A DNA stretch of 46,493 nt from Actinoplanes utahensis. GTDB lineage: Bacteria; Actinomycetota; Actinomycetes; Mycobacteriales; Micromonosporaceae. Made by a program: the position numbers and the translations under genes. The notes below the pieces were generated by a model. The model did not search any database, was not told the origin of the DNA, and was given only the letters and a program-made list of their open reading frames with translations. This document shows positions 9,108 through 17,149 of the stretch, piece after piece. Each line of letters opens with the position of its first letter. Position 1 is the stretch's first letter. Where the stretch lies: NCBI RefSeq assembly GCF_016862455.1, contig NZ_BOMZ01000102.1:1-46493 (forward strand), given 5' to 3'.

Positions 9108-9866
9108 GTGAATGATGTGCTCGAACCCCTCCGTGTCGGAGTCCTCGGCGCCCGTGGCCGCATGGGCCTGGAGGTCTGCAAGGCGGTCGACGCCGCCGGC
9201 GACCTCACCCTGGTTTCCATGATCGACGCGGGTGAACCGCTGTTCAACGCGTCCGACGCGGGCGCCCAGGTGCTCGTCGACTTCACCAACCCCGACGTGG
9301 TGATGGAGAACCTGCGCTGGGCCATCGAACAGGGCATCAGCGTGGTGGTCGGCACCTCCGGCTTCACCGAGGAACGGCACGAGCAGATCCGCGGCTGGCT
9401 CGCCGACCGGCCCGGCGTCGGTGTGCTGATCGCGCCGAACTTCGGCATCGGCGCCATCCTGATGATGCAGTTCGCCGCCCGCGCGGCCCGCTACTTCGAC
9501 TCGGTGGAGATCATCGAGCAGCATCACCCGCGCAAGCTGGACGCCCCGAGCGGCACCGCGATGCACACCGCCAAGGTGATCGCCGAGGCGCGCGCCGCGG
9601 CGTCGTGCCCGCCGATGCCGGACGCGACGAAGGAGGAGCTGGCCGGCGCGCGCGGCACCGACGTCGACGGCGTGCGGGTCCACTCGATCCGGGCCGCCGG
9701 TCTCGTCGCCCACCAGGAGGTGCTGTTCGGCGCCACCGGCGAGACGCTGACCATCCGGCACGACTCGCTGGACCGGTCCTCGTTCATGCCGGGCGTGCTG
9801 CTCGGCGTGCGCAACGTGCGCAACCGCCCGGGCCTCACCATCGGCCTGGACGCGCTGCTCGACTGA
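9108..9866 (+). CDS. dapB: 4-hydroxy-tetrahydrodipicolinate reductase
   Basis: A 252-residue cytoplasmic enzyme that reduces the DapA product with NAD(P)H in the lysine and meso-diaminopimelate pathway. The Rossmann motif GVLGARGRMG is at 11-20. The substrate and catalytic segment EQHHPRKLDAPSGTA is at about 137-151, with the catalytic His pair and Lys. GVRVHSIRAAGLVAHQEV follows. The GTG start at 9108 is chosen because it lies 6 nt after a TANNNT hexamer; no ribosome site is visible. dapA lies 2.5 kb downstream, separated by three unrelated genes. Confidence 0.96.
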   Translation: MNDVLEPLRVGVLGARGRMGLEVCKAVDAAGDLTLVSMIDAGEPLFNASDAGAQVLVDFTNPDVVMENLRWAIEQGISVVVGTSGFTEERHEQIRGWLADRPGVGVLIAPNFGIGAILMMQFAARAARYFDSVEIIEQHHPRKLDAPSGTAMHTAKVIAEARAAASCPPMPDATKEELAGARGTDVDGVRVHSIRAAGLVAHQEVLFGATGETLTIRHDSLDRSSFMPGVLLGVRNVRNRPGLTIGLDALLD

Positions 9867-9872
9867 CCCGGC

Positions 9873-9917
9873 CCGGTGTGTGCTCCGGGCGCGCCGCACG
9901 GCCCGAGCACACACCGG
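9873..9917. terminator. Bidirectional terminator between dapB and the acetyltransferase
   Basis: The arm 9873-9890 (CCGGTGTGTGCTCCGGGC) pairs with 9901-9917 (GCCCGAGCACACACCGG) over 17 bp with one bulged base and a 10-nt loop. It sits between two convergent stop codons, so it can end both transcripts. Confidence 0.85.
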
Positions 9918-9919
9918 AT

Positions 9920-10483
9920 TCAGTCGCCGCTCACCGCGACGTGCAGCCGGATCTGGGGTACGAGCAGGTCGTCCACGTCCAGGGCGCGGCTCGCCCCGTC
10001 CGGCTCCCAGCCGGTCGAGCCGAGGAATTTCCGCATCACGCTGTCGGCGTCGTAGACCCAGGCCACCGCGGTGCGGAAACCGTCGTCGCGCCAGTTGTCG
10101 ACCGCGGCCGCCAGCAGCCGGCTGCCGTGGCCGCGGCGGCCCCAGCGCGGCTCGATGAGCAGGTCGGTGACCGCCGCGACGTCGTCGGTCAGCGGTTTCT
10201 CCTCGGGCGCGAGAGCCTGCTCGTCGGCCGGCCCGGACGCGGCGAACCCGACCACGTGCGCCGAGCTCTCGCCCTGCTCGACGGCGATCAGGACGCGGTG
10301 CCGCCCGGACGGCGGCGCGGTGATCGCCTCGGTCCAGCCGCGGGCCAGGTAACCCTCGTCGAGGGTGGCCAGCACGTGCGGCGGGAACATCCGGCGGTAG
10401 GCGGTCCGCCAGGTGGTGAGCTGGACGCGGGCGATCTCCGCGGCGTCCTCGGGACGGGCGGGACGAACGAAGCCGAGAGCCAT
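9920..10483 (-). CDS. GNAT-family N-acetyltransferase
   Basis: A 187-residue protein with a GNAT fold. The acetyl-CoA-binding motif A is seen in VTDLLIEPRWGRRGHGSRLL (about 106-124), with the R/Q-x-x-G-x-G/A pattern as RRGHGS. Later segments (RTAVAWVYDADSVMRKFLGSTGWEPDG) form the last strands. The substrate cannot be told. The ATG start is chosen over the longer frame because the start of the divergent neighbour lies only 42 bp away. The gene points away from the YcaQ-like gene, and both share that 42-bp promoter region. Confidence 0.88.
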   Translation of the reverse strand: MALGFVRPARPEDAAEIARVQLTTWRTAYRRMFPPHVLATLDEGYLARGWTEAITAPPSGRHRVLIAVEQGESSAHVVGFAASGPADEQALAPEEKPLTDDVAAVTDLLIEPRWGRRGHGSRLLAAAVDNWRDDGFRTAVAWVYDADSVMRKFLGSTGWEPDGASRALDVDDLLVPQIRLHVAVSGD

Positions 10484-10493
10484 GGCGGCAACT

Positions 10494-10516
10494 TTGTCAC
10501 ACCCCACGGCTAACCT
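10494..10516 (+). promoter_or_regulatory. RecA-NDp / PafBC-type DNA-damage promoter of the YcaQ-like gene
   Basis: TTGTCACAC (10494-10502), eight bases, then TAACCT (10511-10516), 9 nt before the ATG. This fits the actinobacterial consensus TTGTCRGTG-N8-TANNNT apart from two positions of the less conserved GTG. The same layout precedes lhr, udgX and recA in this window. Confidence 0.75.
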
Positions 10517-10525
10517 CTCTTCTCG

Positions 10526-11752
10526 ATGGCCGTGTCTGAATCTCTCTCCGTCTCCCAGGCCCGCCGGATCACTCTGGCGGCCCAGGGCTTCACCGACCCC
10601 CGCCCGGGTGGCGCCACCGATCTGCGCCACCTGCGCCGGGTGCTGCGCCGCCTGCATCTGATCCAGATGGATTCGGTGAACGTGTTGCAGCGCGCCCACT
10701 TCATGCCGCTCTACAGCCGGCTCGGGCCCTATCCGGCAGGTCTGCTGGAGCGGGCCGCCTATCGCAGGCCCCGTGAGCTGTTCGAGTTCTGGGGCCACGA
10801 GGCCTCCCTGATCCGCGCCGATCTGCAGCCGCTGTTCCGCTGGCGGATGGCCCGGGCGCACGAGCTGGCCTGGGGCAACATGCGCCGGGTCGCGGTCGAG
10901 CAGCCCGAGCTGGTCGCCTGGGTGCTCGACGAGGTGCGGGACCGCGGCCCGATCACCGCGGCCGAGATCGAGCACGACGCCCCCCGCGCCAAGGACCACT
11001 GGGGGTGGAACTGGTCGGTCGTCAAGCAGGCCCTGGAGTGGCTGTTCTACACCGGTCAGGTGACCGCCGCCGAGCGCACCTCGTCCTTCGCCAGGCGTTA
11101 CGACCTGCCCGAGCGGGTCCTGCCGGCGGCGGTGCTGGCCGCGCCCACGCCGGAGCCGGCGGAGGCGTTCCGGGCCCTGGTGGAGCTCTCCGCCCGCGCT
11201 CTCGGGGTGGCCGCCGAGGCCGAGCTGCGGGACTATTTCCGCCTTCCCGCGAAGCCGGTGCGGGCGGCGGTCGCCGAGCTGGCCGAGGCCGGGGTGCTGC
11301 GCCCGGTGACGGTGCCGGGGTGGCGATCGGCGTGGCTGCACCACGAGGCCCGGCTGCCCCGCCGGGTGGACGCGGCCACCCTGATCAGCCCCTTCGATCC
11401 GTTGATCTGGGAGCGGGCCCGCACCGAGCGCCTGTTCGGGATGACCTACCGGATCGAGATCTACGTGCCGAAACCCCAGCGGTTGTACGGGTATTACGTG
11501 CTTCCCTTCCTGATGGGCGAGCGGTTCGCGGCCCGGGTGGACCTGAAGGCCGAGCGGCGTTCCGGCGAGCTGCAGATCCCGGCCGCCTGGCTGGAGGAGG
11601 GCGCCGACCCGGAGGAGACGGCCACGGCCCTCGCCGCCGAGTTGCGCCGGCTGGCCGGCTGGCTGGGCCTGACGACGATCGCGGCCCCGGAGGGCGGCGA
11701 TCTGGCGGTCCCGCTGGCCGGCGCGCTGAGAAGCCCCGCGGGTGTACCGTGA
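10526..11752 (+). CDS. YcaQ/AlkX-type winged-helix DNA glycosylase
   Basis: 408 residues of the HTH_42 / DUF1006 family, whose studied members (AlkZ, YcaQ/AlkX) remove bulky N-alkyl purines and unhook interstrand crosslinks. The catalytic motif Q-hydrophobic-D/Q is visible as Q47-M48-D49 in LIQMDSVNVLQRAH, the QxD form of the AlkX subgroup. Winged-helix units follow. A C-terminal segment, SPFDPLIWERARTERLFGMTYRIEIYVP, is characteristic of the family. The ATG is downstream of a RecA-NDp-type promoter, which fits a damage-repair role. Glycosylase activity here is inferred from the motif. Confidence 0.88.
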   Translation: MAVSESLSVSQARRITLAAQGFTDPRPGGATDLRHLRRVLRRLHLIQMDSVNVLQRAHFMPLYSRLGPYPAGLLERAAYRRPRELFEFWGHEASLIRADLQPLFRWRMARAHELAWGNMRRVAVEQPELVAWVLDEVRDRGPITAAEIEHDAPRAKDHWGWNWSVVKQALEWLFYTGQVTAAERTSSFARRYDLPERVLPAAVLAAPTPEPAEAFRALVELSARALGVAAEAELRDYFRLPAKPVRAAVAELAEAGVLRPVTVPGWRSAWLHHEARLPRRVDAATLISPFDPLIWERARTERLFGMTYRIEIYVPKPQRLYGYYVLPFLMGERFAARVDLKAERRSGELQIPAAWLEEGADPEETATALAAELRRLAGWLGLTTIAAPEGGDLAVPLAGALRSPAGVP

Positions 11753-11757
11753 CGCCC

Positions 11758-12297
11758 ATGAGCACTGCCGAGCTGCCCTCCTGGCTGGCCGACCGGCCGG
11801 TGGAGGGCCCGCCGGTGCCCCCGGAGTGGTTCACCTACGCGCGGCCGGCGCCGGACCGGTTGACCCGCCTGGCCGACCGGCTCGCGGCGAGATCGCCGGT
11901 GTGGCTCGCCCCGCTGGCGGTGCTGACCTGCGCCGGCGCCGCGATCGGTTACACCGTGGCCACCGACCCGACCACCGCGAGCGCCGGCGACGCCCCGTCC
12001 TGCCTGCTCAAATACCTGACCGGCTTCGTCTGCCCGGGGTGCGGCGGCACCCGGGCCGCCTGGTTCCTGCTGCACGGCGACGTGCCCGACGCGGCCCGCC
12101 ACCACCTGCTGTTCGTCTTCGCGGTGCCGTTCCTGGTCTATATGTACGTGGCCTGGGCCGGCCGCAAGGTCTTCGGGTGGCGGCTGCCGGAGCTCTCGAT
12201 CCGTCCGTCCGTCATGATCACATTCATGGCGGTCTGGGGCGTGTGGAGCATCCTGCGCAACCTACCCTGGGCGCCGTTCACCGCTTTCTACGTGTGA
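11758..12297 (+). CDS. DUF2752 membrane protein
   Basis: 179 residues. The family signature is CPGCGGTRAAWFLLHGDVPDAARHH (about 92-116), with two cysteines in CPGC. Hydrophobic segments lie at about 48-68, 82-103, 116-135 and 150-170, with a polar N-terminal tail facing the cytosol. The function of DUF2752 is unknown. The gene starts 5 nt after the YcaQ-like gene stops, so it is probably in the same transcript and may be damage-co-induced. It is followed by dapA, which has its own promoter. Confidence 0.85.
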   Translation: MSTAELPSWLADRPVEGPPVPPEWFTYARPAPDRLTRLADRLAARSPVWLAPLAVLTCAGAAIGYTVATDPTTASAGDAPSCLLKYLTGFVCPGCGGTRAAWFLLHGDVPDAARHHLLFVFAVPFLVYMYVAWAGRKVFGWRLPELSIRPSVMITFMAVWGVWSILRNLPWAPFTAFYV

Positions 12298-12309
12298 CGG
12301 ACGCGTCCG
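12298..12309. promoter_or_regulatory. 12-bp perfect palindrome upstream of the dapA -10
   Basis: CGGACGCGTCCG begins right after the DUF2752 stop and ends 1 nt before the dapA -10 hexamer, inside the spacer of the dapA promoter. It could be an operator for dapA or part of a weak hairpin. No regulator is identified. Confidence 0.4.
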
Positions 12310-12310
12310 A

Positions 12311-12316
12311 TAGGTT
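12311..12316 (+). promoter_or_regulatory. -10 element of dapA (leaderless type)
   Basis: TAGGTT ends 7 nt before the dapA ATG. There is no Shine-Dalgarno sequence before that ATG. Confidence 0.5.
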
Positions 12317-12323
12317 GTCAGGT

Positions 12324-13217
12324 ATGACGCACGACCCGCGGCCCTTCGGTAGGCTGCTGACCGCCATGGTGACCCCGTTCACCCCGGACGGTTCCCTGGA
12401 CCTGGAGGGCGCCGCCCGGCTGGCCGCCCACCTGGTCGACGAGCAGCGCAACGACGCCCTCGTGATCAGCGGTACCACCGGTGAGTCCCCCACCACCACC
12501 GACGCGGAGAAGGAGTCCCTGCTCCGCGCCGTGATCGAAGCCGTCGGGGATCGGGCGAAGGTGCTGGCGGGCGTGGGCACCAACAACACCGCCCACACCC
12601 TCGAGCTGGCGCACACCGCGGAGAAGGCGGGGGCGCACGGACTGCTGGTCGTCACGCCGTACTACAGCAAGCCGCCGCAGGCAGGCGTCGAGCGGCACTT
12701 CCGCACGGTCGCCGACGCCACCGGCCTGCCGATCATGGTCTATGACATCCCGCACCGGGCCGGCACGGCGATCGCCACCGACACCATGCTGCGGCTGGCC
12801 GAGCACGAGCGGATCGTCGCGGTCAAGGACGCCAAGGGCGACCTGATCGGCAGTTCGCACGTGATGGCCCGCACCGACCTGGCCTACTACTCCGGCGACG
12901 ACGCGGCCACCCTGCCGCTGCTGTCGGTCGGCGCGGCCGGCCTGGTCGGCACGTCGACGCACTTCACCGGTGTGCTGGCCAAGCAGATGATCGAGGCGTG
13001 GGAGCGCGGCGACACGGCCGCCGCGCTGACCCTGCACCGCACGGCTCTACCCCTGTTCACCGGCATCTTCCGGACGCAGGGGGTCATGCTGGTCAAGGCC
13101 GGCCTGAACGCGCTGGGCCTGCCCGCCGGGCAGGTGCGCGCGCCGCTGGTCGACGCCAGCGCCGAGGAATTGAACCAACTGCGCCAGGACGCCGCCGCGG
13201 CCGGCATCGTGCTCTGA
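12324..13217 (+). CDS. dapA: 4-hydroxy-tetrahydrodipicolinate synthase
   Basis: A 297-residue TIM-barrel aldolase that condenses pyruvate with aspartate semialdehyde, the first committed step to lysine and diaminopimelate. The GTTGESPT motif is at 50-57, the catalytic Tyr in VYDIPHRAG (Y140), and the Schiff-base lysine is K168 in IVAVKDAKGD. The length is typical. The ATG at 12324 fits a leaderless start. Only 13 nt separate it from rnj, so dapA and rnj are probably one operon, as in mycobacteria. Confidence 0.96.
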   Translation: MTHDPRPFGRLLTAMVTPFTPDGSLDLEGAARLAAHLVDEQRNDALVISGTTGESPTTTDAEKESLLRAVIEAVGDRAKVLAGVGTNNTAHTLELAHTAEKAGAHGLLVVTPYYSKPPQAGVERHFRTVADATGLPIMVYDIPHRAGTAIATDTMLRLAEHERIVAVKDAKGDLIGSSHVMARTDLAYYSGDDAATLPLLSVGAAGLVGTSTHFTGVLAKQMIEAWERGDTAAALTLHRTALPLFTGIFRTQGVMLVKAGLNALGLPAGQVRAPLVDASAEELNQLRQDAAAAGIVL

Positions 13218-13230
13218 CAGGAAGAGGCGA

Positions 13231-14919
13231 ATGACTAACGCTCACGTGGAGCTGGGTCCGCCGCCGCCGCTGCCGGAGGGCGCCCTGCGCGTCATCCCGC
13301 TCGGTGGGCTCGGCGCCATCGGCCGCAACATGACGGTCTTCGAGTACGACGGCAAGTTGCTGGTCGTCGACTGCGGGGTGCTGTTCCCCGACGTCGAGCA
13401 GCCGGGTGTCGACCTGATCCTGCCCGACTTCGCGCCGATCCTGGACCGGCTCGAGGACGTTCAGGCGATCGTGTTGACCCACGGCCACGAGGACCACATC
13501 GGCGCCGTGCCTTATCTTCTGGCCCACAAGCCGGACATCCCGCTGGTCGGCTCGGAGTTCACGCTGGCGCTGGTCGAGGCGAAACTCGCCGAGCGGCGGC
13601 TGGACCCGTACACGCTCACCGTCCGCGAGGGCGGTGTGGAGCGGCTCGGCCCGTTCGAGTGCGAGTTCTTCGCCGTGAACCACTCGATCCCGGACGCGCT
13701 GGCGGTCGCCGTGCGGACCCCCGCGGGCCTGGTCCTGCACACCGGCGACTTCAAGATGGACCAGGTGCCGCTGGACGGCCGGATCACCGACCTGGCCGGG
13801 TTCGCCCGGCTCGGGGCGGAGGGCGTCGACCTGCTGCTGTCCGACTCCACCAACGCCGAGGTGCCCGGGTTCGTCACCCCGGAGCGCGACATCGGCCCGG
13901 TGCTCAGCTCGATCTTCGCCAAGGCCCGCGGCCGGATCATCGTGGCCAGCTTCGCCTCGCACGTGCACCGGGTGCAGCAGGTGATGGACGCCGCCTGGGA
14001 GTACGAGCGCAAGGTCGCCCTGATCGGCCGGTCCATGGTCAGGAACATGGGCATCGCCCGTGACCTGGGCCTGCTGCGCATCCCGGAGGGCCTGCTGGTC
14101 GGCCTGGACGAGGCCACCCACCTGCCGCCGGACGAGATCGTCTTCATGTCCACCGGTTCGCAGGGTGAGCCGATGAGCGCGCTGGGCCGGATGTCCACCG
14201 GCGACCACCGGCACATCACCATCGCGTCGGGTGACACGGTCGTGCTGGCCAGCTCGCTGGTTCCGGGCAACGAGACCTCGGTCTACCGGGTGATCAACCA
14301 GCTGTCCCGGGCCGGCGCCACGGTGATCCACAAGGAGACGGCGAAGGTGCACGTCTCCGGCCACGCTCCGGCCGGCGAGCTGCGGTACCTGCTCAACGTG
14401 ACCCGCCCCAGCAACCTGATGCCGGTGCACGGCGAGTGGCGGCATCTGCGGGCCCACGCACAGCTCGGCATCGAGACCGGGGTGGCGCCCGACCGGGTGG
14501 TGCTCTGCGAGGACGGTGACGTGGTCGACCTGGTCGAGGGCCACGCCCGGGTGGTCGGCCGGGTCAAGAGCCGGTACGTCTACGTGGACGGCCTGGCAGT
14601 CGGCGACGTCAGCGAGTCGCTGCTCACCGAGCGTCGGATCCTCGGCGACGGCGGGTTCATCGCGGCCACCGTGGTGATCGACTCGGTCACCGGCAAGGTG
14701 GTCGGTGAGCCGGTCATCTCGGCGAAGGGCTTCTCCGAGGACCCGGACGCGTTCAACCCGGTCATCCCGTTGCTGACCACGGCCCTGCACCGCTCGGCCG
14801 AGGACGGGATCACCGACACCCATCAGTTGCAGCAGGTCGTCCGCCGGACGGTCGGCCGCTGGGTGAACGACGCGTACCGCCGCCGGCCGATGATCGTGCC
14901 GACCGTGGTCGAAGTCTGA
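13231..14919 (+). CDS. rnj: Ribonuclease J
   Basis: A 562-residue metallo-beta-lactamase / beta-CASP nuclease with 5'-exo and endonuclease activity in rRNA maturation and mRNA decay. The zinc motif HxHxDH is at 84-89 (HGHEDH). Further ligands are in NHSIPDA and HTGDFKMD (about 150-172). The beta-CASP region has SGHAPAGEL, and GEWRHLRAHAQLG follows. A C-terminal domain ends the protein. AGGAAGAGG lies just before the ATG. The order dapA-rnj agrees with mycobacteria. Confidence 0.96.
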   Translation: MTNAHVELGPPPPLPEGALRVIPLGGLGAIGRNMTVFEYDGKLLVVDCGVLFPDVEQPGVDLILPDFAPILDRLEDVQAIVLTHGHEDHIGAVPYLLAHKPDIPLVGSEFTLALVEAKLAERRLDPYTLTVREGGVERLGPFECEFFAVNHSIPDALAVAVRTPAGLVLHTGDFKMDQVPLDGRITDLAGFARLGAEGVDLLLSDSTNAEVPGFVTPERDIGPVLSSIFAKARGRIIVASFASHVHRVQQVMDAAWEYERKVALIGRSMVRNMGIARDLGLLRIPEGLLVGLDEATHLPPDEIVFMSTGSQGEPMSALGRMSTGDHRHITIASGDTVVLASSLVPGNETSVYRVINQLSRAGATVIHKETAKVHVSGHAPAGELRYLLNVTRPSNLMPVHGEWRHLRAHAQLGIETGVAPDRVVLCEDGDVVDLVEGHARVVGRVKSRYVYVDGLAVGDVSESLLTERRILGDGGFIAATVVIDSVTGKVVGEPVISAKGFSEDPDAFNPVIPLLTTALHRSAEDGITDTHQLQQVVRRTVGRWVNDAYRRRPMIVPTVVEV

Positions 14920-15007
14920 CACTTTTTGAACCGATTGCGCTCTTCGGCGCGTACTCCCCGGCACCGGTGCCGCCCCCACGGCACCCGTGTCGGAGGGAGT
15001 GCTCCAG

Positions 15008-16567
15008 ATGCAGCGCAGACCGATCGCCGTGGCGGCGGTTGTTGCGGTGGCGGGTGCGGCGGCGGTCGCCTTCACCCTGCCATCGCTTGCCGGAACCGAG
15101 GAGAAGAGCGGATCGCGGGCCGCGAGCGACACCCCCGGGGACCTGTCCCCGCAGTTGCTCGCCGCGATGAAACGCGACCTCGGTCTCGACGGTGAACAGG
15201 CGGCCACGCGGTTGGCCCGCTCGGAGTGGGCGGGTGGTGTCTCGGCGACCCTGGCGGCTCAGACCGGCGAGGACTTCGGCGGGGCCTGGCTGGCGTCCGA
15301 CGGCACCACGCTCAAGGTCGCGGTGACCGATTCCGGCGCGGCGTCGGCGGTGAAGGCCGCCGGTGCCGTCCCGGTTCTGGTCAAGCGCAGCGAGGCCGAG
15401 CTGGACGCGGCGAAGACCCGGCTGGACGCGGCGGCGGCCAGGGCCGACGGACTGACCGGCTGGTACGTGGACGTGGCCACCAACAAGGTGGTCGTGGTCG
15501 CCGAGCCGGGCGAGAAGTCCGAGGCGCTGGCGCTGGCCAGGAAGGCCGGCCTGGCGTCCGACGCGGTCACCGTGAAGATCAGCGACGCGCAGCCGAAGCC
15601 GTTGTTCGACGTGCGCGGCGCCGACCCGTACTTCGTCGACGTCGGTGGCGGGCAGGCCCGGTGCTCGATCGGCTTCTCGGTGACCACCGGCTTCGTCACC
15701 GCGGGCCACTGCGGCGAGGAGGGCACCGCCACCACCGGCTTCAACAATCAGGCGCAGGGGACCGTCGAGTTCTCGGTGTTCCCGGGCGCCGCCGACATGG
15801 GCTTCGTGGCGGTGAACGGCAACTGGACGCCGCGCCCGGTGGTCAACGACTTCAAGGGCAACGAACTGCCGGTGGCCGGCAACACCGAGGCCCCGGTCGG
15901 CGCGGCGATCTGCCGGTCCGGTTCCACCACCGGCACGTTCTGCGGCACGGTGCTGGCCAAGAACCAGACCGTCCGTTACCCGGAGGGCGCGGTCACCGGC
16001 CTGACCCGTACGAACGTCTGTGCCGAGGGCGGCGACTCCGGCGGCCCGTGGCTCTCCGGCGATCAGGCCCAGGGCGTGACCTCGGGTGGTTCCGGCGACT
16101 GCACGGCCGGGGGCGAGACCTTCTTCCAGCCGCTCAACGAGATCCTGGCCGCGCAGAACCTGACGCTCGTCACCACGGCCGGCGAGGAGTCGACCACGCC
16201 GCCGACGGCCGCGCCGACCACCGCGCCGCCCGCGGGTGAGGGCGCGGAGGCGAGCGCGTGCGACGCGCTGCCGGTGCAGCGCGACGGCACGATCAACCGG
16301 GCCGGCCAGGCGCAGGCCCAGCCGAACGGCGGGGCCTACCGGGCCCGGGCCGGCACACACTCCGCCTGCCTGGACGCGCCCGCGGGCGCGGACTTCGACC
16401 TGTTGCTCCAGCAGCGGAACAACCGGGGCCAGTTCCGTACCGTGGCGCGGTCCACCGGTGCCGGCGACAAGACGCTGAGCTTCGCCGGCCGCTCGGGCAC
16501 CTACCGGTATGTGGTCGTGGCCACCGCCGGCACCGGCGCGTACAGCCTGGGCTTCAACGTCCAGTAG
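15008..16567 (+). CDS. Secreted streptogrisin/alpha-lytic-type S1 serine protease with C-terminal PPC-like domain
   Basis: 519 residues from the ATG at 15008, which has GGAGGGA 9 nt upstream; a GTG at 14987 lies before that site and is less likely. Residues 1-29 form a signal peptide (RR, then an Ala/Val-rich core). A pro-region (about 40-200) resembles the alpha-lytic protease foldase. The mature S1 domain has catalytic H234 (TAGHC), D263 (AADMGF) and S344 (GGDSGGPW), with cysteine pairs. A Thr/Pro linker (about 394-412) leads to a 100-residue beta-rich domain like bacterial pre-peptidase C-terminal domains (FDLLLQQRN, GTYRYVV, GAYSLGF). The likely role is extracellular protein degradation. 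Confidence 0.92.
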   Translation: MQRRPIAVAAVVAVAGAAAVAFTLPSLAGTEEKSGSRAASDTPGDLSPQLLAAMKRDLGLDGEQAATRLARSEWAGGVSATLAAQTGEDFGGAWLASDGTTLKVAVTDSGAASAVKAAGAVPVLVKRSEAELDAAKTRLDAAAARADGLTGWYVDVATNKVVVVAEPGEKSEALALARKAGLASDAVTVKISDAQPKPLFDVRGADPYFVDVGGGQARCSIGFSVTTGFVTAGHCGEEGTATTGFNNQAQGTVEFSVFPGAADMGFVAVNGNWTPRPVVNDFKGNELPVAGNTEAPVGAAICRSGSTTGTFCGTVLAKNQTVRYPEGAVTGLTRTNVCAEGGDSGGPWLSGDQAQGVTSGGSGDCTAGGETFFQPLNEILAAQNLTLVTTAGEESTTPPTAAPTTAPPAGEGAEASACDALPVQRDGTINRAGQAQAQPNGGAYRARAGTHSACLDAPAGADFDLLLQQRNNRGQFRTVARSTGAGDKTLSFAGRSGTYRYVVVATAGTGAYSLGFNVQ

Positions 16568-16630
16568 TCCGGTCCCGCCGGGTCCCGGAGACCTCAGCCC
16601 GGCCGGGAATCCGAGACCCGGCGTCTGATC

Positions 16631-16659
16631 GGGGTCCTCACGCCGTGCGTGGGGGCCCC
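16631..16659 (+). terminator. Terminator of the secreted protease gene
   Basis: GGGGTCCTCACGC pairs with GCGTGGGGGCCCC (two G-U wobbles on the plus-strand RNA) around a 3-nt loop. The two wobbles become A-C mismatches on the minus strand, so it should work best for the plus strand. It overlaps the last codons and stop of the convergent YbjN gene. Confidence 0.7.
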
Positions 16660-17063
16660 GATTTCAGTTCACCGAGCGCCTCGCCCAGCCGGCACCCGGT
16701 CGCCACCCCGCAGAGGATCACCTGATCCAGCTGCTCGACGGTGGCGCCGTGCTCCCAGTCGGTGGTCACCTCGCCGACGACGATGGCCTGGCCGTCGTCG
16801 GTGACCTGGACGTAGGCCTTCGGCCAGAGCTGGTCACGGTTCCACGCGTTGCAGAACTCGTAGAGCCGGGTGATGTCGTCGACGGAGAAGACGTGTTGCA
16901 TCATCGCCCGAACCTGGAGGATCTCCTTCCGCTCGCCGAGCCGGAAGAAGTAGATGAGATTGCCCTGGAAGTTGCCGGCGATGTCGCCGTCGGCATCGAC
17001 GAAGTAGGCGAACCCTCGTCCGTCCAGCGCGGTTTTGATCAAGTCGTTGCTGAGAGGCTGCAC
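16638..17063 (-). CDS. YbjN-domain protein
   Basis: A 141-residue protein of the YbjN family, which has a type III chaperone-like fold. The visible family pattern is FAYFVDADGDIAGNF near the start, then LQVRAMMQHVFSVDDITRLYEFCNAWNRDQLWPKAYV, which is the conserved N-x-W-N segment, and a C-terminal helix. The start is GTG (17061-17063). The biochemical role is unknown; E. coli YbjN overexpression affects stress and motility. It is divergent from ftsK, with 86 bp between the starts. Confidence 0.85.
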   Translation of the reverse strand: MQPLSNDLIKTALDGRGFAYFVDADGDIAGNFQGNLIYFFRLGERKEILQVRAMMQHVFSVDDITRLYEFCNAWNRDQLWPKAYVQVTDDGQAIVVGEVTTDWEHGATVEQLDQVILCGVATGCRLGEALGELKSGPPRTA

Positions 17064-17136
17064 CTTACGATGGTAAATGCCGGGAAAGTGAAAAGCAGTC
17101 GCGGTGCGCCTTCTCGGCGGAACGGTCTCACACCGC

Positions 17137-17142
17137 TACCGT
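17137..17142 (+). promoter_or_regulatory. -10 element of ftsK (leaderless type)
   Basis: TACCGT ends 7 nt before the ATG at 17150. It overlaps the alternative GTG at 17141, which argues against that start. Confidence 0.5.
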
Positions 17143-17149
17143 GACATCC

